Assembly: GCA_963281255.1 (NCBI GenBank)
Contig: OY725496.1
Span: forward strand, 124,001 to 188,000
Direction: 5' to 3'
Length of the DNA stretch: 64,000 bases
DNA from: Aphrocallistes beatrix
Taxonomy: Eukaryota > Porifera > Hexactinellida > Sceptrulophora > Aphrocallistidae
Position numbers and translations under genes: made by a program. Below, in pieces: positions 32,515 through 43,704 of this stretch (position 1 is its first letter; each line of letters starts with the position of its first letter). The notes beneath the pieces are model-generated. The model did not search any database. It was not told the origin of the DNA and was given only the letters and a program-made list of their open reading frames with translations.

Positions 32515-33674
32515 CATTAATCGAGTTTGAATAGTAAGGATTTTCTTATAGCCCAAACGCTCAGAAGAACAAGTATACGAGAACGTCAAGTCAGATGAAC
32601 CCCCACCCCCTGTTCCAGGTAAGAAAAAATCAAGTGCACCTAAGATAGAGGACAAACTACCAGTAGCCGCTCCCAGGCGAAAAACAGAACGTGCTCCTCC
32701 CTCTAACTCTCCAACCCAGTCATCAACACCTCCTATTCAGAAACCAGAGCGACCACCTTTTCTCGCCACAGCGCTATCAACACCTGGACCCACCATTCCT
32801 ACTACCACTACGATAGTGTCTGCTACTGCTACTGCTATAGTTGTGAATCCTGCAGCCAATGCTCCTGTCCCTCATCCTACACCCAGACGGAAAACTGTCA
32901 TTGAACCGAATCCTGCTACAGCTTCTAATGGTTTGTTATGAAAAATTTTATACAGTCGACTCCGCTTAATAGAGTCACTGTTTAATCGGGACACTTTTGG
33001 CAGGACCGGAATAGCTCTCACACATAGAAGCCAATACAAAATATTTTCGGTTAATAGGGTCCTCCGCTTAATCGGGACAAAATGTCCTCTGACCGATGTG
33101 ACCCTATTAAGCGGAGTCGACTGTAATTTGGTGCGCTTTGGTGCGCTTTGAGTTACATCACGATTCATATTTTTTCGATTGTTAACACCACGGTTATAAG
33201 CTGAGTTACAACTAAAGCAGTGGTTCCCAACCTGGGGTCCATGGACCCCTTAGTGGTCCACAAAAGATATCAAAGTATCAACCTTAAAAAAAATACAGTA
33301 GGGTGAACAGGAGTTTTTAGATAAATAGATTAAAAAAAAGCAAATTTTACTTTTTGAACATTTCCATAGATCCGCTTCCTGATCCTCCTAAGGAACCGCC
33401 CGTTACCGCACCTAAGCCAAGCTTAGAGCAAACTGTCCCAAAGTTTGAGCCACCTCCACCACTAGCTGATCAGCCGAACGAGAAGCCAGCTGAAAAAGCT
33501 GAAGAAAAAAATCCAGAAGCGAAACCAGAGGCAGTGAATGAAGCACCTCCCAAGCCTGTGCATTCCAATAAGGAAGTTAAACCTGAAGATGAGACGCAAG
33601 TGAAAGCTGAGGCAGAACCTGATTCAAATCCAGTTGGAGAGAAACCAGTTGAGGTAACTGAGCCTAAAACTTAA
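29787..33674 (+). CDS. SWAP70/DEF6-like protein: EF-hand-like, PH and proline-rich tail
   Basis: Four exons, 29787-30905, 32001-32228, 32552-32930 and 33370-33674, join in phase to give about 676 residues. The N-terminal helical region (about 10-210) resembles the EF-hand-like N-terminus of SWAP70/DEF6, with no intact calcium loop. A PH domain lies at about 216-321, ending in RFKWITEMKRVIKYHM. Instead of the long coiled coil of SWAP70, the rest is disordered: ESLYNQI (Tyr404), EEQVYENV (Tyr458, a Y-x-N Grb2-SH2-like site), then a long Pro/Ala/Glu-rich tail with PPPPVPGKKK. In the family, such proteins bind phosphoinositides and modulate Rac/actin. Assignment is by architecture and patchy similarity, so moderate. 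Another PH-adaptor family is possible. The first intron (1.1 kb) is packed with nested transposons. If it is retained, translation stops at 30959. Confidence 0.6.
30960..31275. repeat. Foldback element L (SWAP70-like intron 1)
   Basis: Two inverted arms of about 60 bp: 30975-31035, with AATCCCAAAAGGACCATTTT and GACTGGTTTCAATCAGGG, and its complement at 31204-31265. A G-tract hAT-like element (31036-31182) has inserted into the left arm. Related hairpin sequence recurs at 53728-53890. Confidence 0.8.
31036..31182 (+). mobile_element. hAT-like MITE M, nested in foldback L
   Basis: 147 bp, ends CATAAGCGCCGAACT and AGTTCGGCGCCCCTG (inverted match over GGCGCCGAACT), bounded by the perfect 8-bp target duplication GTTGCATC (31028-31035 and 31183-31190). 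The interior has mirrored G and C tracts. Confidence 0.85.
31424..31739 (+). mobile_element. hAT-like MITE N
   Basis: 316 bp, ends CAGAGGCGTAGCCAG and CTGGCTACGCCTTTG (14 of 15 inverted match), bounded by a perfect 8-bp duplication GATCCAAC (31416-31423 and 31740-31747). It contains the nested element O. Confidence 0.9.
31517..31669 (+). mobile_element. hAT-like MITE O, nested in N
   Basis: 153 bp, ends CATAGGCGTAAC and GTTACGCCTATG (perfect inverted match), with near-identical 8-bp flanks GGTGCCGC and GGTACCGC. Confidence 0.85.
32255..32460. repeat. ATATCG-rich foldback (SWAP70-like intron 2)
   Basis: About 200 bp built from dispersed CGATATC, CCGATAT and ATATTTTCGATATTTT words in both orientations, allowing extensive self-pairing. 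Resembles a decayed hAT-type MITE; ends are not clear. Confidence 0.6.
32463..32530. repeat. Palindrome around a TA microsatellite
   Basis: Left arm TCAAACGATTAATGTTTATT and right arm AATAAACATTAATCGAGTTT are complementary around a (TA)n centre. Near-perfect cruciform, beside the ATATCG foldback in intron 2. Confidence 0.8.
32953..33123 (+). mobile_element. MITE family A, copy 5 (SWAP70-like intron 3)
   Basis: 171 bp, TA on both sides, termini CAGTCGACTCCGCTTAATAG and its complement, subfamily-1 core GGACCGGAATAGCTCTCACA. Confidence 0.9.
33217..33290 (+). mobile_element. hAT-Charlie-like terminus fragment
   Basis: CAGTGGTTCCCAACCTGGGG followed by TCCATGGACCCCTTAG is a widely seen hAT terminal sequence. 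No right end was found nearby. The complementary end appears at about 14870-14910. Confidence 0.55.
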
Positions 33675-34147
33675 ATGAAATGTATTTTAAGCAGAATTTA
33701 CTAGTTTTAACTTTCTTTTTGTATATAAATTATTGACTTTGCTTTTATCCTATGTGTTATATTTACTGTGTATATATATGCGTACATACAAGCACATTTT
33801 GTATTGAATTTGATGGACATGTTATCTTATTTTATTAATTAGAAACATTTAGAAATGAGAAATATTTTCAGTGATATTATGGGCATACGTATATGTACAT
33901 AAGATCTGTAATTCTCTGTAGTCGACTTATTTTGACAGATTTCATGAATTCTTTATCTATTCTTAGAATTTAAACTTACGTCAATGAATCCAATGAATAT
34001 TGATATGTAATTTAATGGATTTAAAGAATTCTTTAAAATCCATTTCTCGAATAACATTGACGTTAGAATAGTCTCGGGATTGTGTCAGTCAGCCACAAGA
34101 ATAAGTCGACTTCCCAGTGAATTCATAATACAGTCTGCCATTATATA

Positions 34148-34444
34148 CAGTACATCCTCGCTAATCCGAACAGCTCTGTTCCAATGTTCGAAAAAATCGT
34201 TCGGATTAGTGAAATAACACTAATTCATTAGGGCATTAATTATAATAAATTTGTATTGTTAGAATATTAAGGATATTTTTCGCTATGATTGCTTATTTAA
34301 CGAGGTTTCTTAATCTTATTGATAGATTTAAGTTTATAAACGTTTATTCAAAGCATAGAGGCGAATAAAATTATATTTTGGGTGTTCGGATTTTAAGAAT
34401 GAAGTGTTCGGATTAGCGAGGTTCGGACTATCGAGGGTGTACTG
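34148..34444 (+). mobile_element. MITE family D
   Basis: 297 bp, TA-flanked, ends CAGTACATCCTCGCTAATCC and the complement of CGGACTATCGAGGGTGTACTG. Inner GTTCGGATTAG words mirror each other. The form is pogo/Tigger-like. Confidence 0.8.
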
Positions 34445-34529
34445 TATTTACCTTATGTATATCCTCGAATAGTAGCCGGGGCGATTTTTTATTTTTGAGC
34501 ATATTTTATCACCTGACGGAAAAATAATA

Positions 34530-34716
34530 CAGTCGACTCTGCTTAATAGGGTCACATCGGTCAGAGGACATTTTGCCCCGATAAAGCGGAGTACTTATTA
34601 ACCGAAAATATTTTGTATTAGCTTCTATGTGTGAGAGCTATTCCGGTCCTGCCAAAAGTGTCCCGATTAAGCGGTTGACCCGATTAACCAGTGACCCTAT
34701 TAAGCGGAGTCGACTG
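34530..34716 (-). mobile_element. MITE family A, copy 6
   Basis: 187 bp, TA-flanked, near-perfect CAGTCGACTC termini, subfamily-1 core in inverted orientation. Confidence 0.9.
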
Positions 34717-34890
34717 TATTTCAGATTTGAGACTTTTCAATGAATATAACCGCACGAATGATTGGGTAAATGTAAGGAAGAATTTGCTGTAAAACTTTAT
34801 TCTAAGAGATTACAACATCATTTTAGCACCCTCTTTGGGGATATGGGATTATTCGTGGTTCTCAAAACTATTCGAGTCTATACGGTATAT

Positions 34891-35008
34891 ATGTCATGGA
34901 CCAAAGTGTAAATCGGCCAAGATTTAGGAATATCTTGACTGAGCCAAAAGTTTGGCTCAGCCAAGACTTTCTAAAATGTTGGCCGATTTACACTTTGGTC
35001 CATGACAT
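34891..35008. mobile_element. Foldback MITE H
   Basis: Ends ATGTCATGGACCAAAGTGTA plus AATCGGCCAA and an exact complement (TTGGCCGATTTACACTTTGG and TCCATGACAT), about 30 bp each, around a short centre that is itself palindromic (GAGCCAAAAGTTTGGCTC). TA flanks. Element G1 inserted at its right edge. Confidence 0.9.
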
Positions 35009-35011
35009 ATA

Positions 35012-35188
35012 GGTAATGCTGAAATGGTTCGACTTTTCGAAAAAGGAAATAGTTCGAATTGCGGATTTAGGAAATAGTTCGACTTTTTATCATTAGGATT
35101 AATGATGTTTTTGGGGTTTTTCGAACTATTTCCTTTTTTGGAAAGTCGAACTATTTCCGGTTTTTGTGCGAACTATTTCCACCATACC
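35012..35188 (+). mobile_element. hAT-like MITE G, copy 1
   Basis: 177 bp, ends GGTAATGCTGAAATGGTTCG and the complement of CGAACTATTTCCACCATACC, bounded by the perfect 8-bp duplication GACATATA (35004-35011, 35189-35196). The interior repeats GAAATAGTTCGA in both orientations. Confidence 0.9.
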
Positions 35189-36459
35189 GACATATATACT
35201 CTAATTATATCAAATTACTACACAAATTTGATGCGTTACGTCAATCTTTGATAATATAAGTTGCTCTCGTTATACGTATATCAATTGAAACTGAGCACTT
35301 TGAAATAACGAATGATAATATTTGATCTATCAATTTACTACGAAACCTCAGTGGGCCTTTGCACAACCACAAGGTCATGATAGGGCAATGGTCAGTTTAA
35401 ACAAGGTTCCTAACCAAATCCATATGTTTTATTGCATATTTCCTAAACTTCCCACCACAAATGGATCCAATTCACTACAATCATAACCAAGATTGGAATG
35501 CCAAATGATTGCTAACTATTGTCTCTAGCAGCGGGATGTAGCATATGTTCACTAAACCATTTATTTCCTAATTAATAGTACTTCAACATCGTGACACACG
35601 TTCATATTCAGATGTTCATTCTGATAGTGATAGTTCCATAAATTAAAGGTTTGTCTTGCGTGGAAAACCGCGTGTTTCCACAACATAACACATTGTGTTT
35701 TCCTACATATGCTCGTAATACCGTATGTGTGCTTGACTGGAATTTCTTACTACATTAACAAGTGCAAATCATTCACTGCATCATGCTAGTTCTCTGTTCG
35801 ATTAATTTCAACCGAAGATTAATTTCACCTTGACCATATGGATTAAATATTTAGGCCTTAGTTCAATCCATATGGTGTTTTGAGCACTTTAAACTTATTA
35901 GCGATGTTCTATGAGGTTTCAATACTACTAAATTCCAAGACTTCTTCAAATGATTAATCGGCCCTATTTGCTAGTAGAAGTGCGGCATTAAGTTCGAAAA
36001 CTTTTAACTTCTAAAATGCTGAATCTATTTTATCTTTACTCGAGGGTTTTTTTACTTATGTATTTGAGTGTTAAAGTTCGATGTCGTGTTGGCACACGTA
36101 ATATATCACAATGCTTTCAATCTGTATTAGTACGATTTCATTTAATTACGATGCCACCTGGCAGTTTAAAATTGTCAGCTCAGCTTTATTCCATTTATTA
36201 TAACACCTTAATGTCTTGCAATAATTTGGACAGTTTAGTTTGGTTAACTACAAGTTCATTCAATTGAAATTTCTTCTTTCATTTGAATTAGATCATGGCC
36301 ATGATGATATTTCAAATGTTAAATTCTGTCACTAAGATTTTGCAATATGTTGATTGGATTATTAGATCATTCTTAAGATCAAAGTAATTCCATTGTTTCA
36401 AATGGATTGAAAATATTATGCGAAATTCATACTGGTTAGATTTTACTCAAAATCTGATA

Positions 36460-36612
36460 CAGTAGAACCTCATTAATAAAAACACGGATAATACGACAGT
36501 TATTTTATCCTCTAAGGAAGAAAATACATATAAATCACTCCAGTTAATACGAATTCCGAATAATACGCACAAATTTCGGCCATCCTGGTGTTGTATTATC
36601 GAGGTTCTACTG
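36460..36612 (+). mobile_element. MITE family C, pogo-like
   Basis: 153 bp, TA-flanked, ends CAGTAGAACCTCATTAATAA and the complement of CGAGGTTCTACTG, typical of Tigger/pogo termini. Confidence 0.85.
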
Positions 36613-37502
36613 TATCTTAAAGGTTTATTTTAGCTCTTGATAAAAACATCTTTTAATTAAAGCACTTGTAATGCTATGACTTCAAATGCGACTTTCCACA
36701 GTAATATACTTTTGTACGAGTTTAGATAATACTTTAGTTTACAATAATAAATAACATACTTCAATTGGGCACATAATTAATGAATAAATAGTTGTACTAG
36801 AGTGCTCATTAGGAATATTCTATGATTTCTGTGTATTATAATTGTGTTTACTGGATGCACTCTTATCAAATAAAAGAAACCACTGGTGGCATCTTCAAGA
36901 TGTTCGTGGATGTCCTAATTACTAACTCGTTTAAAACCAATTAAATTATAATTAAAGTTTGTTAGCCTAATGGTATTTCATATTAAATATATCAACATTT
37001 TTCCAGCTATGCTTATTATGCTATTGTTAAATTAATTCATGAAATTTTTGGGTAATGAACACATGAAATTTTTGGGGTAATGAATGCGGTGAATATCAAC
37101 ATACAAGAATCTAATATAATTACTTATTATGAATAAATTATTTAAATCAGGCCCGAAGCTCGGTTAATAACTTCCATTTGGATTCCATGCCAATCTTGTG
37201 AATACATTAACGTGATTTTAGATGAATAGATTTTTTTCTGTTTTGCATTTTTTTACACCTTTAGTATGTTCATTGTAAGAATTCAAACCTTACACACACA
37301 ATTATTCGGCCCATTCGTTAAAATACACGTTACTCCATTGTATATATATCAAGGTCAGTTAGAAAGTTTGGCTCTAGAGTTTTTAGTAATTATACCCGGT
37401 GTTTTAAGAGGTAAGAGTTCTCTTTTCAGTTCTTTAACTGTAAATCTTTGAACATAGACATATGTATTAGTGGGGAGATAAGAATGTGTGGGAGGCTATA
37501 TA

Positions 37503-37655
37503 CGGTAGAATTCGGTTCGTACGTACTTCGGCTTAGTATGTCTCATTTCTCTGAACCAAAATTAATTTATTATATAGATTCCTATGTAATATCAACTCGG
37601 TTAGTACGTACTATTTCCGATTCCCAGAGGGGTACGTCTTATCCGAGTTCTACTG
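37503..37655 (-). mobile_element. MITE family B, copy 2
   Basis: 153 bp, left end CGGTAGAATTCGGTTCGTAC, right end TTATCCGAGTTCTACTG, TA both sides, inverted relative to copy 1 at 10896. Confidence 0.8.
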
Positions 37656-38802
37656 TAAATCTCTTATTTCATTAAATTAAAATAAAAATTAACGTAAAGC
37701 TTTAACATAGATTGTTTCTAGCTGTTAATATTCATTTATGTCAACTTTGTGTATCTAAGATTAGCCAATGATCACTCATGGATTTCAATCAATGTATGTG
37801 GGAGGCATTAACAATGTACATTCCATTCAATAAATGTGTTATATCCTGATTCAGCCACTCTTACCATATTGTGTGCAAGCTGTATTATGCATATAGTGCT
37901 GGAACTATCTTTTATATGCAATAAATTTTACCAAACAGTTATTTATTCAATGTTTTATGTGCATTTAGTCAAATACAGTAAAACCATATATAAAGAAGTG
38001 TACTATTGGCATTATATTTCAAATATATCTTAAATTTAGTGAAGAATCATGTAGTAGCAGCAGACCAGTTGTCGAGTTAGGTCAGACATAGATAAACCAT
38101 GTTGTATTGATCTCTAGGAAACACATGTGTGGCACTATTTAGAGGTGGAGCTTAAACCATGTTGCTACACCTGGTCTTAATGGTTTAGCTCATTTAGGTA
38201 GGTCACATGTGTCTGTGACAAAGATAGTATTTAATTGTTTTGATCAGAAAATTGATTATTTATGCATAATTACTTTTGGGGAGTTACTTTATAAATATAC
38301 TATTTGGGGCTATTTACTTTGCTTTTTTTCGGCGGATTTTAATTGGCACTCCAAAACAATGCAAAATATAACCCTAGGAAAATTAAAATAAATTTTTAAA
38401 AAACAAAAAAACAAACAATTTTTTAGATGAATATTTAAAGAGCAAAAACAGTTAGTTTCAAAGTCTACTCACTCCGTATTTGTCCTTTCAATATTCTACG
38501 CCAGATTCAATGAATTGATCATTCTGCTACGTTTGGCTCTGTGCTTACTTAAACATGTGGCATCATTTCTGCGTAATTAAACCTATTTTTAAAAATACTG
38601 CAAAATGAAAAATCAACGCAAAATTTTGCAAGTGGACACTGATTTTAGAGAAATTTGTAACAGCTCATGATTATGGATTGAGTCTACTTAAGTGCTTAAT
38701 AATCCTGCTAGATAAGCATTTTCTACTTTTCAAACTATAAATTTGAATTTCATTCGTAGACAAGATTTTAGTCTGTATACTAACTTATTGAAGTATTTTC
38801 TA

Positions 38803-41800
38803 ATGTCAACTGTATCTTTACAAGTTCCTGTAGCAAAGCGATCCTTTCATCGAAAACTTTCTCTGCGAAGAAGTTTGGATTCAACTGCAAGTTTGAGAAG
38901 TAAGTTTTAAAGATTTAAGTTCCAAATTTCTAAAAATTACAATTATTTTGTATTGACAAGACGTAAAATTTAATGCTGATTTTTCGAGGTAAAATGTATG
39001 GAATAAGTGATCTATTACTAATTAGAAGAAGTTTGCGCCTAGATAATTCTCCCTGATTCACGAATTGATGTTAGTATACAAGTGTTTTGCCGCATATAAA
39101 ATGTCTACCATATATGCCGCTTGCTTTTTTTCATTATGAATCCCCATACCCGATCCACGATAAAGTTTTGCTGTAATGCTAGCGTCTCAAAGGCCTCATT
39201 GAAGCCTTCATTGTTACAAATTTCAGAGAAGTTAAAAATTGCGCATGGTTTGTTTCAGCACATATCTGATGCAGCGAGCGTGATATTGAGTAGGCACACA
39301 TAGTTTTTACTTGAAAGGGAGCTTCACCTATCTCTTTCATCAAATAAATATATTGAAATATAATACTGGTCGTGTATTGAATAATTTGGTAAAAAGACGT
39401 TACAGTGAACTAAGCTATATAGCAGTAGTACCACTTTTTCCCTAATTATACAATACACAACCAGGATTAAGTTATTTAAACCACCCATTAGCATATTCTA
39501 ATTGGAAAATCATCGTCAACTTTATACTTAAGTATACATACTTTCAAGTTTTTGAATAATTACAATAATTACAATGACCACTTATGAAATGACAGACTTC
39601 CATTTTTGACCACCTTTTTATCAAATTACGCACTCAATTCAAAATATTCTCTGGTAAATCTAATCTAGGTAAAAGTTCTTATCAATGGATGATTTGGTTC
39701 AGATATTACCATTTATTATAAATATCTTCATTTACTATTTATTCTCCAGTAAATGAGACCTGCTATATTTTAAAATTCAACTTCCTTATACGAATAAATA
39801 TATATTTATTTTCTGTACATTTATTACAAGGTGCAACGAATTCTCTATTCTCCAACATGTTGAGTCCACCTCCAAGTCCTACAACAGGAGAACGCAAGCA
39901 ATACGATAATTTAGAGAATGAAGATCAAAATTCTCCACCAATGAAACACATTACCCGACCAGCATCTGCCAATTCTAACCACTACCTAATGCCGTCAGGA
40001 AGTCCATTAAAGAGAATTGGCTCTCTTTCAAGTGAAAATATTCTCACTGATGATCCTCTGATTGAATCTTGTGGTAACGAGTCGTTACTAATGAGTCTAC
40101 CTATACATGCACATTCTGGTGAGTTTAATCAGGATATTCTTAATTAATAAGGTCATAAATCATTCTGTTATAAAAAAGGGTGGCCTATATTTGATTTCTT
40201 CCGAGTGATTTGGGGTGAAAATTTTGTCGAAAAACCATCTAATTGTCTTTTTCCTACTCGCTTGTTTTTCAACATGAATATATTTGCGACTGATAAAATC
40301 CCTGAGATATCAGAATAACCTGTTTTTTATATTTGTTTTAATGCCTCTTTTTATAAATGCAATTTAGTCATATTGGATTCATACAAGGAATTAATTCGTA
40401 AAAGTTTTTTTGCAACTGTTTGATTAATCAAGCCTGATTTTATTTAAATTAATTCCGTTTAGAAATGAATCTTACTCCGTACAATCCTTATGGCTGGAAT
40501 AATCCATTTCAAGAACTGATCTCAACAGAGGAAAGTTATTTACATGATCTTATGGACATAGTAGATGGTTATTTAACTGTTTTGGAAGACTCAGTTAATT
40601 CTGACCCAACATTCGACATAGATTTAAACATTCTTTTTTGCAATGTAAGAGAACTTTTGAACCTACACATCGAGTTTCTAAAGGAATTAAAAACGACTGA
40701 ACAATTCAAAAATGTTGCTCAATGCTTTCTATCTCGAAAGCAACAATTCGTCAGTGAATACACGATTTACTGTAACAATTACCCAAACGCGTGTCTGATC
40801 CTAAAGGATATAAATGTTAACCATAACTTAAAAGCCCTTTCGAACTTCAGAATTTGTCAACAAAGCCTAGGGCATATGTTACCTCTAGGTGCATACCTTT
40901 TGAAACCAGTACAACGCATACTAAAATACCCTCTTCTAATAAAATCGATGCTGAAAAAGGCGTTTACTGTAAATTACAAGCAATTCGCTACAAATGGGTA
41001 TCAGGAAATGAAGGAAGCTTTCGATTGCATGTCACAAGTTGCGGAGGAAATTAACTTAATGAAGCGTAAGCATGAATTAACATTGCATATTAACGAGATT
41101 CAGAGCATGCTTATAGGTTGGAATGGCCTCGATTTGAATTGCTACGGCGAATTAATTTTAGAGGAACAATTGAAAATAAAAGGTTATAGGAAAGAGAGGC
41201 ATATTTTCTTGTTTGAAAAGTTGTTTCTAGTCACGAAAAAGGAGGAAGATGTATATATCAATCCAATGCATATCTTTGTTGAGAATTTGATGCTACTTGA
41301 AACACCTAAAGAAGGAGCAAATTTCTTAAAAATTTACGAACATAAAAACCCGCAAAAATATTTTTTGCTCGATTTCAGTCAACAAAATTCGAGAAAAGAT
41401 TGGGTAAATGCGATCAAAAAGCTCATTTTGTTGTCCGGACCTGCCATGTCTGAAAATTACCGAAAAAGAATTCTAGAAGCTTGCCAAACTATTACAGAAG
41501 ATTTTACCCATTCAAACGACCATTCATCCTCGCATAAATTTCGCGATTTAGCAAACATAACTAAAAAGCGCTTTCGCATAACAAGAGCAAAACGTAGTCA
41601 TAACACGACTAATCAATTAATTTCTAACACTGATGAAATCACACCAATAATGCGCCATAGTGCGACTTTCTCACAAAATAATGCCAAACGTCTAAATCCA
41701 GATGTGAACATGCATAAACGTCTCTCCGATGTCACTGACTATGATATGCAATACTTCGAAAATGAAATACGCAAAAAGAGCGAAAGTTCAGATGCCTCAA

Positions 41801-43704
41801 AACATTCTATAGACAATTCCATGGATGATTTGAGTAGTAAGGGTTCGTTTCCAGAGACAATGCAACGATATTTATCATCGCCCGAATACAATACTGACTT
41901 GGTACCAACAACTACTGTAGAGAATGAGGAAGATGTATCTCCTACTCAACTTTCTACCTCGATATCAACTGGTAGCCTATCGAAAAAGTCGCCAACACGT
42001 AAAGGAGCTATACGCCGTAAAACCAACACTTATCTACAGAAAAAGTTGAGCGAAACATTTACAGCTCAGACTGTGGACGAATTCGGGGTTAAAGCTGCTA
42101 TTAACCTACGTCGAAGACACACGGATAAAGAAGTATCGCCAGATATCCTCGATACCAATTCTTTGGAAAAGTTTAAGGCAGATCAACTAAAAACACCAGT
42201 GCGTAAACCCGAAAATCTAAACTTAAGTGAAATTGATAATTCAAAATGTGTATCAAAAAGCCCAGAATATTCAAAATCAAGCATTCAAACTGAGGAAAAT
42301 AGTGAACGGAAGCGTTCACGCATAATGGAATCAGAATCACCTTTTGATTCTGAAATTTTCGACTTTACCTCGCCAAACGCAAGTACTTCCGTGTTCAATG
42401 AGTCAACACCCACATTGAAGTTGAAAAATAATACTTTAACTCGCAACAAGGCATCGAGACGTGCACAAGCAGTCAAACAAAATTCCACTGCCAAAAAACG
42501 GTTATTATTCGAAGATGCCCCCTTTAAACCGGACCCAAATATTTTTGATAAGTCGCCATCGGTCCATTTAAATCTCTATTTCCCTGAAACCTTAGGTGAA
42601 TTAAAGTTTTCAAGCACTCATTCGGTCGATGACTGCTTTATCGGAAAGAAAAATTACTCGTTAAATTTCGAAAATAAATACAACACCGTTCGTTCGAAAA
42701 AAAGTTCCATGAAAGCCCTTTTTGATGAAAAACAGGATTTACAGAAAATGAAGCGTTATAATAGTGTACCATACTCATGTGACGTGTCGAATATTTTCAA
42801 TTTATTTAATCCAGTGACCTCTACTCCTCTGAAAGACAATCCAAATCAAGAGAAAACGTCTAAATCGAAAGATAACGATATTGAATTGTCTTCAAATTCG
42901 AATTCAGTTTTTGACTCGTTGCCAATTGAAAAATCACAGCTTACACATGATGACGAATCAACTCCCAACGAAAAATACAAAACTCCCGAAAAACAGGTTG
43001 AAAATCCAATCGAAACTGAACCAAACTTGGATAATTTTGTTGATGACGAATTTAATTACCTCGATGTGGATGACTCATCTACTAACTTGATAGAAAACGC
43101 CAATCCTCAAAATGAGGACACTGATGAGTCCAAAAAGCTAACTGAGAATATTGTCGATTCTTCAGAAATATCAGAAAAACCTTCAAAAATTGTTCCAACT
43201 TCTTCCGATGTAGAAATTTTGTTCGAAAAAAACGAAATTTTTACTAATTCTCTTGAAAGAAACGAAATTGTCAAAAATCACGTGCTATTGGACGGTCCAC
43301 CATCTGATAATTCAGATTCTGATAGCATTAGGAGTCAAAATAGCAAAAATTCTGAACCGCTCAACTCACCTGGCTATTCTATCGAGAGTTTGACCTTGGA
43401 TATAAATTCGGTTGAAAAAGATTTTTCTTACACAGAAACGACCCCAACTTCAGATATCCATGAGGAACCAAAAGACCCTTCAAAACTGCATCAAATTTCA
43501 GAAACAGACCTCGAAACAACACAAAATGGTTCCTATCTTCGAAATAGAGGTCCGAATCATATTTCACATACAGACGTCCAACCAATAGAAACAAAACGTA
43601 ATTCTAATTATGGAGCCCAAATACTCCAATTTGTATTCATCGGTTCAATTAGTTTATTTGTCGCAGTAAAGGTTTTATATGAAGTGTACTGCAATAGACA
43701 GTAA
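38803..43704 (+). CDS. PLEKHG-like RhoGEF (DH-PH) with C-terminal membrane anchor
   Basis: Three exons, 38803-38899, 39831-40118 and 40463-43704, join in phase (1/1) to about 1208 residues. The N-terminus is basic (RKLSLRRSLDS), then Ser/Pro-rich with SPPPSPT. The DH domain (about 141-330) contains STEESYLHDL, CNNYPN, LLKPVQRILKYPLLI and VAEEINLMKRKHE. A PH domain follows (about 344-460: IQSMLIGWNGLDLNCYGELI, FLFEKLFLVTK, DWVNAIKKLIL). These patterns match PLEKHG1/2/3, which activate Rho-family GTPases at the cytoskeleton. The remaining 720 residues are disordered, Ser/Asp/Glu-rich. The last 28 residues form a hydrophobic helix (about 1182-1200, FVFIGSISLFVAVKVLY) plus EVYCNRQ, a predicted tail anchor not expected in this family. 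The first exon is supported by an in-frame ATG and a conserved-looking peptide; further 5' exons cannot be excluded. AATAAA lies at 43791. Confidence 0.85.

Larger units (their letters stand above)
33675..38802. other. 5.1-kb gene-free stretch with MITEs
   Basis: Only short spurious frames; no exon with plausible splice sites was recognised. At least seven transposon copies lie here (34148, 34530, 34891, 35012, 36460, 37503 and flanking decayed pieces). The PLEKHG-like gene's 5' UTR exons or enhancers may lie here, but nothing shows it. Confidence 0.5.

Noticed and set aside
37266-37451. Possible upstream exon of the RhoGEF
   Set aside because: No acceptor/donor pair with the right phase, and exon 1 at 38803 already supplies an in-frame ATG.
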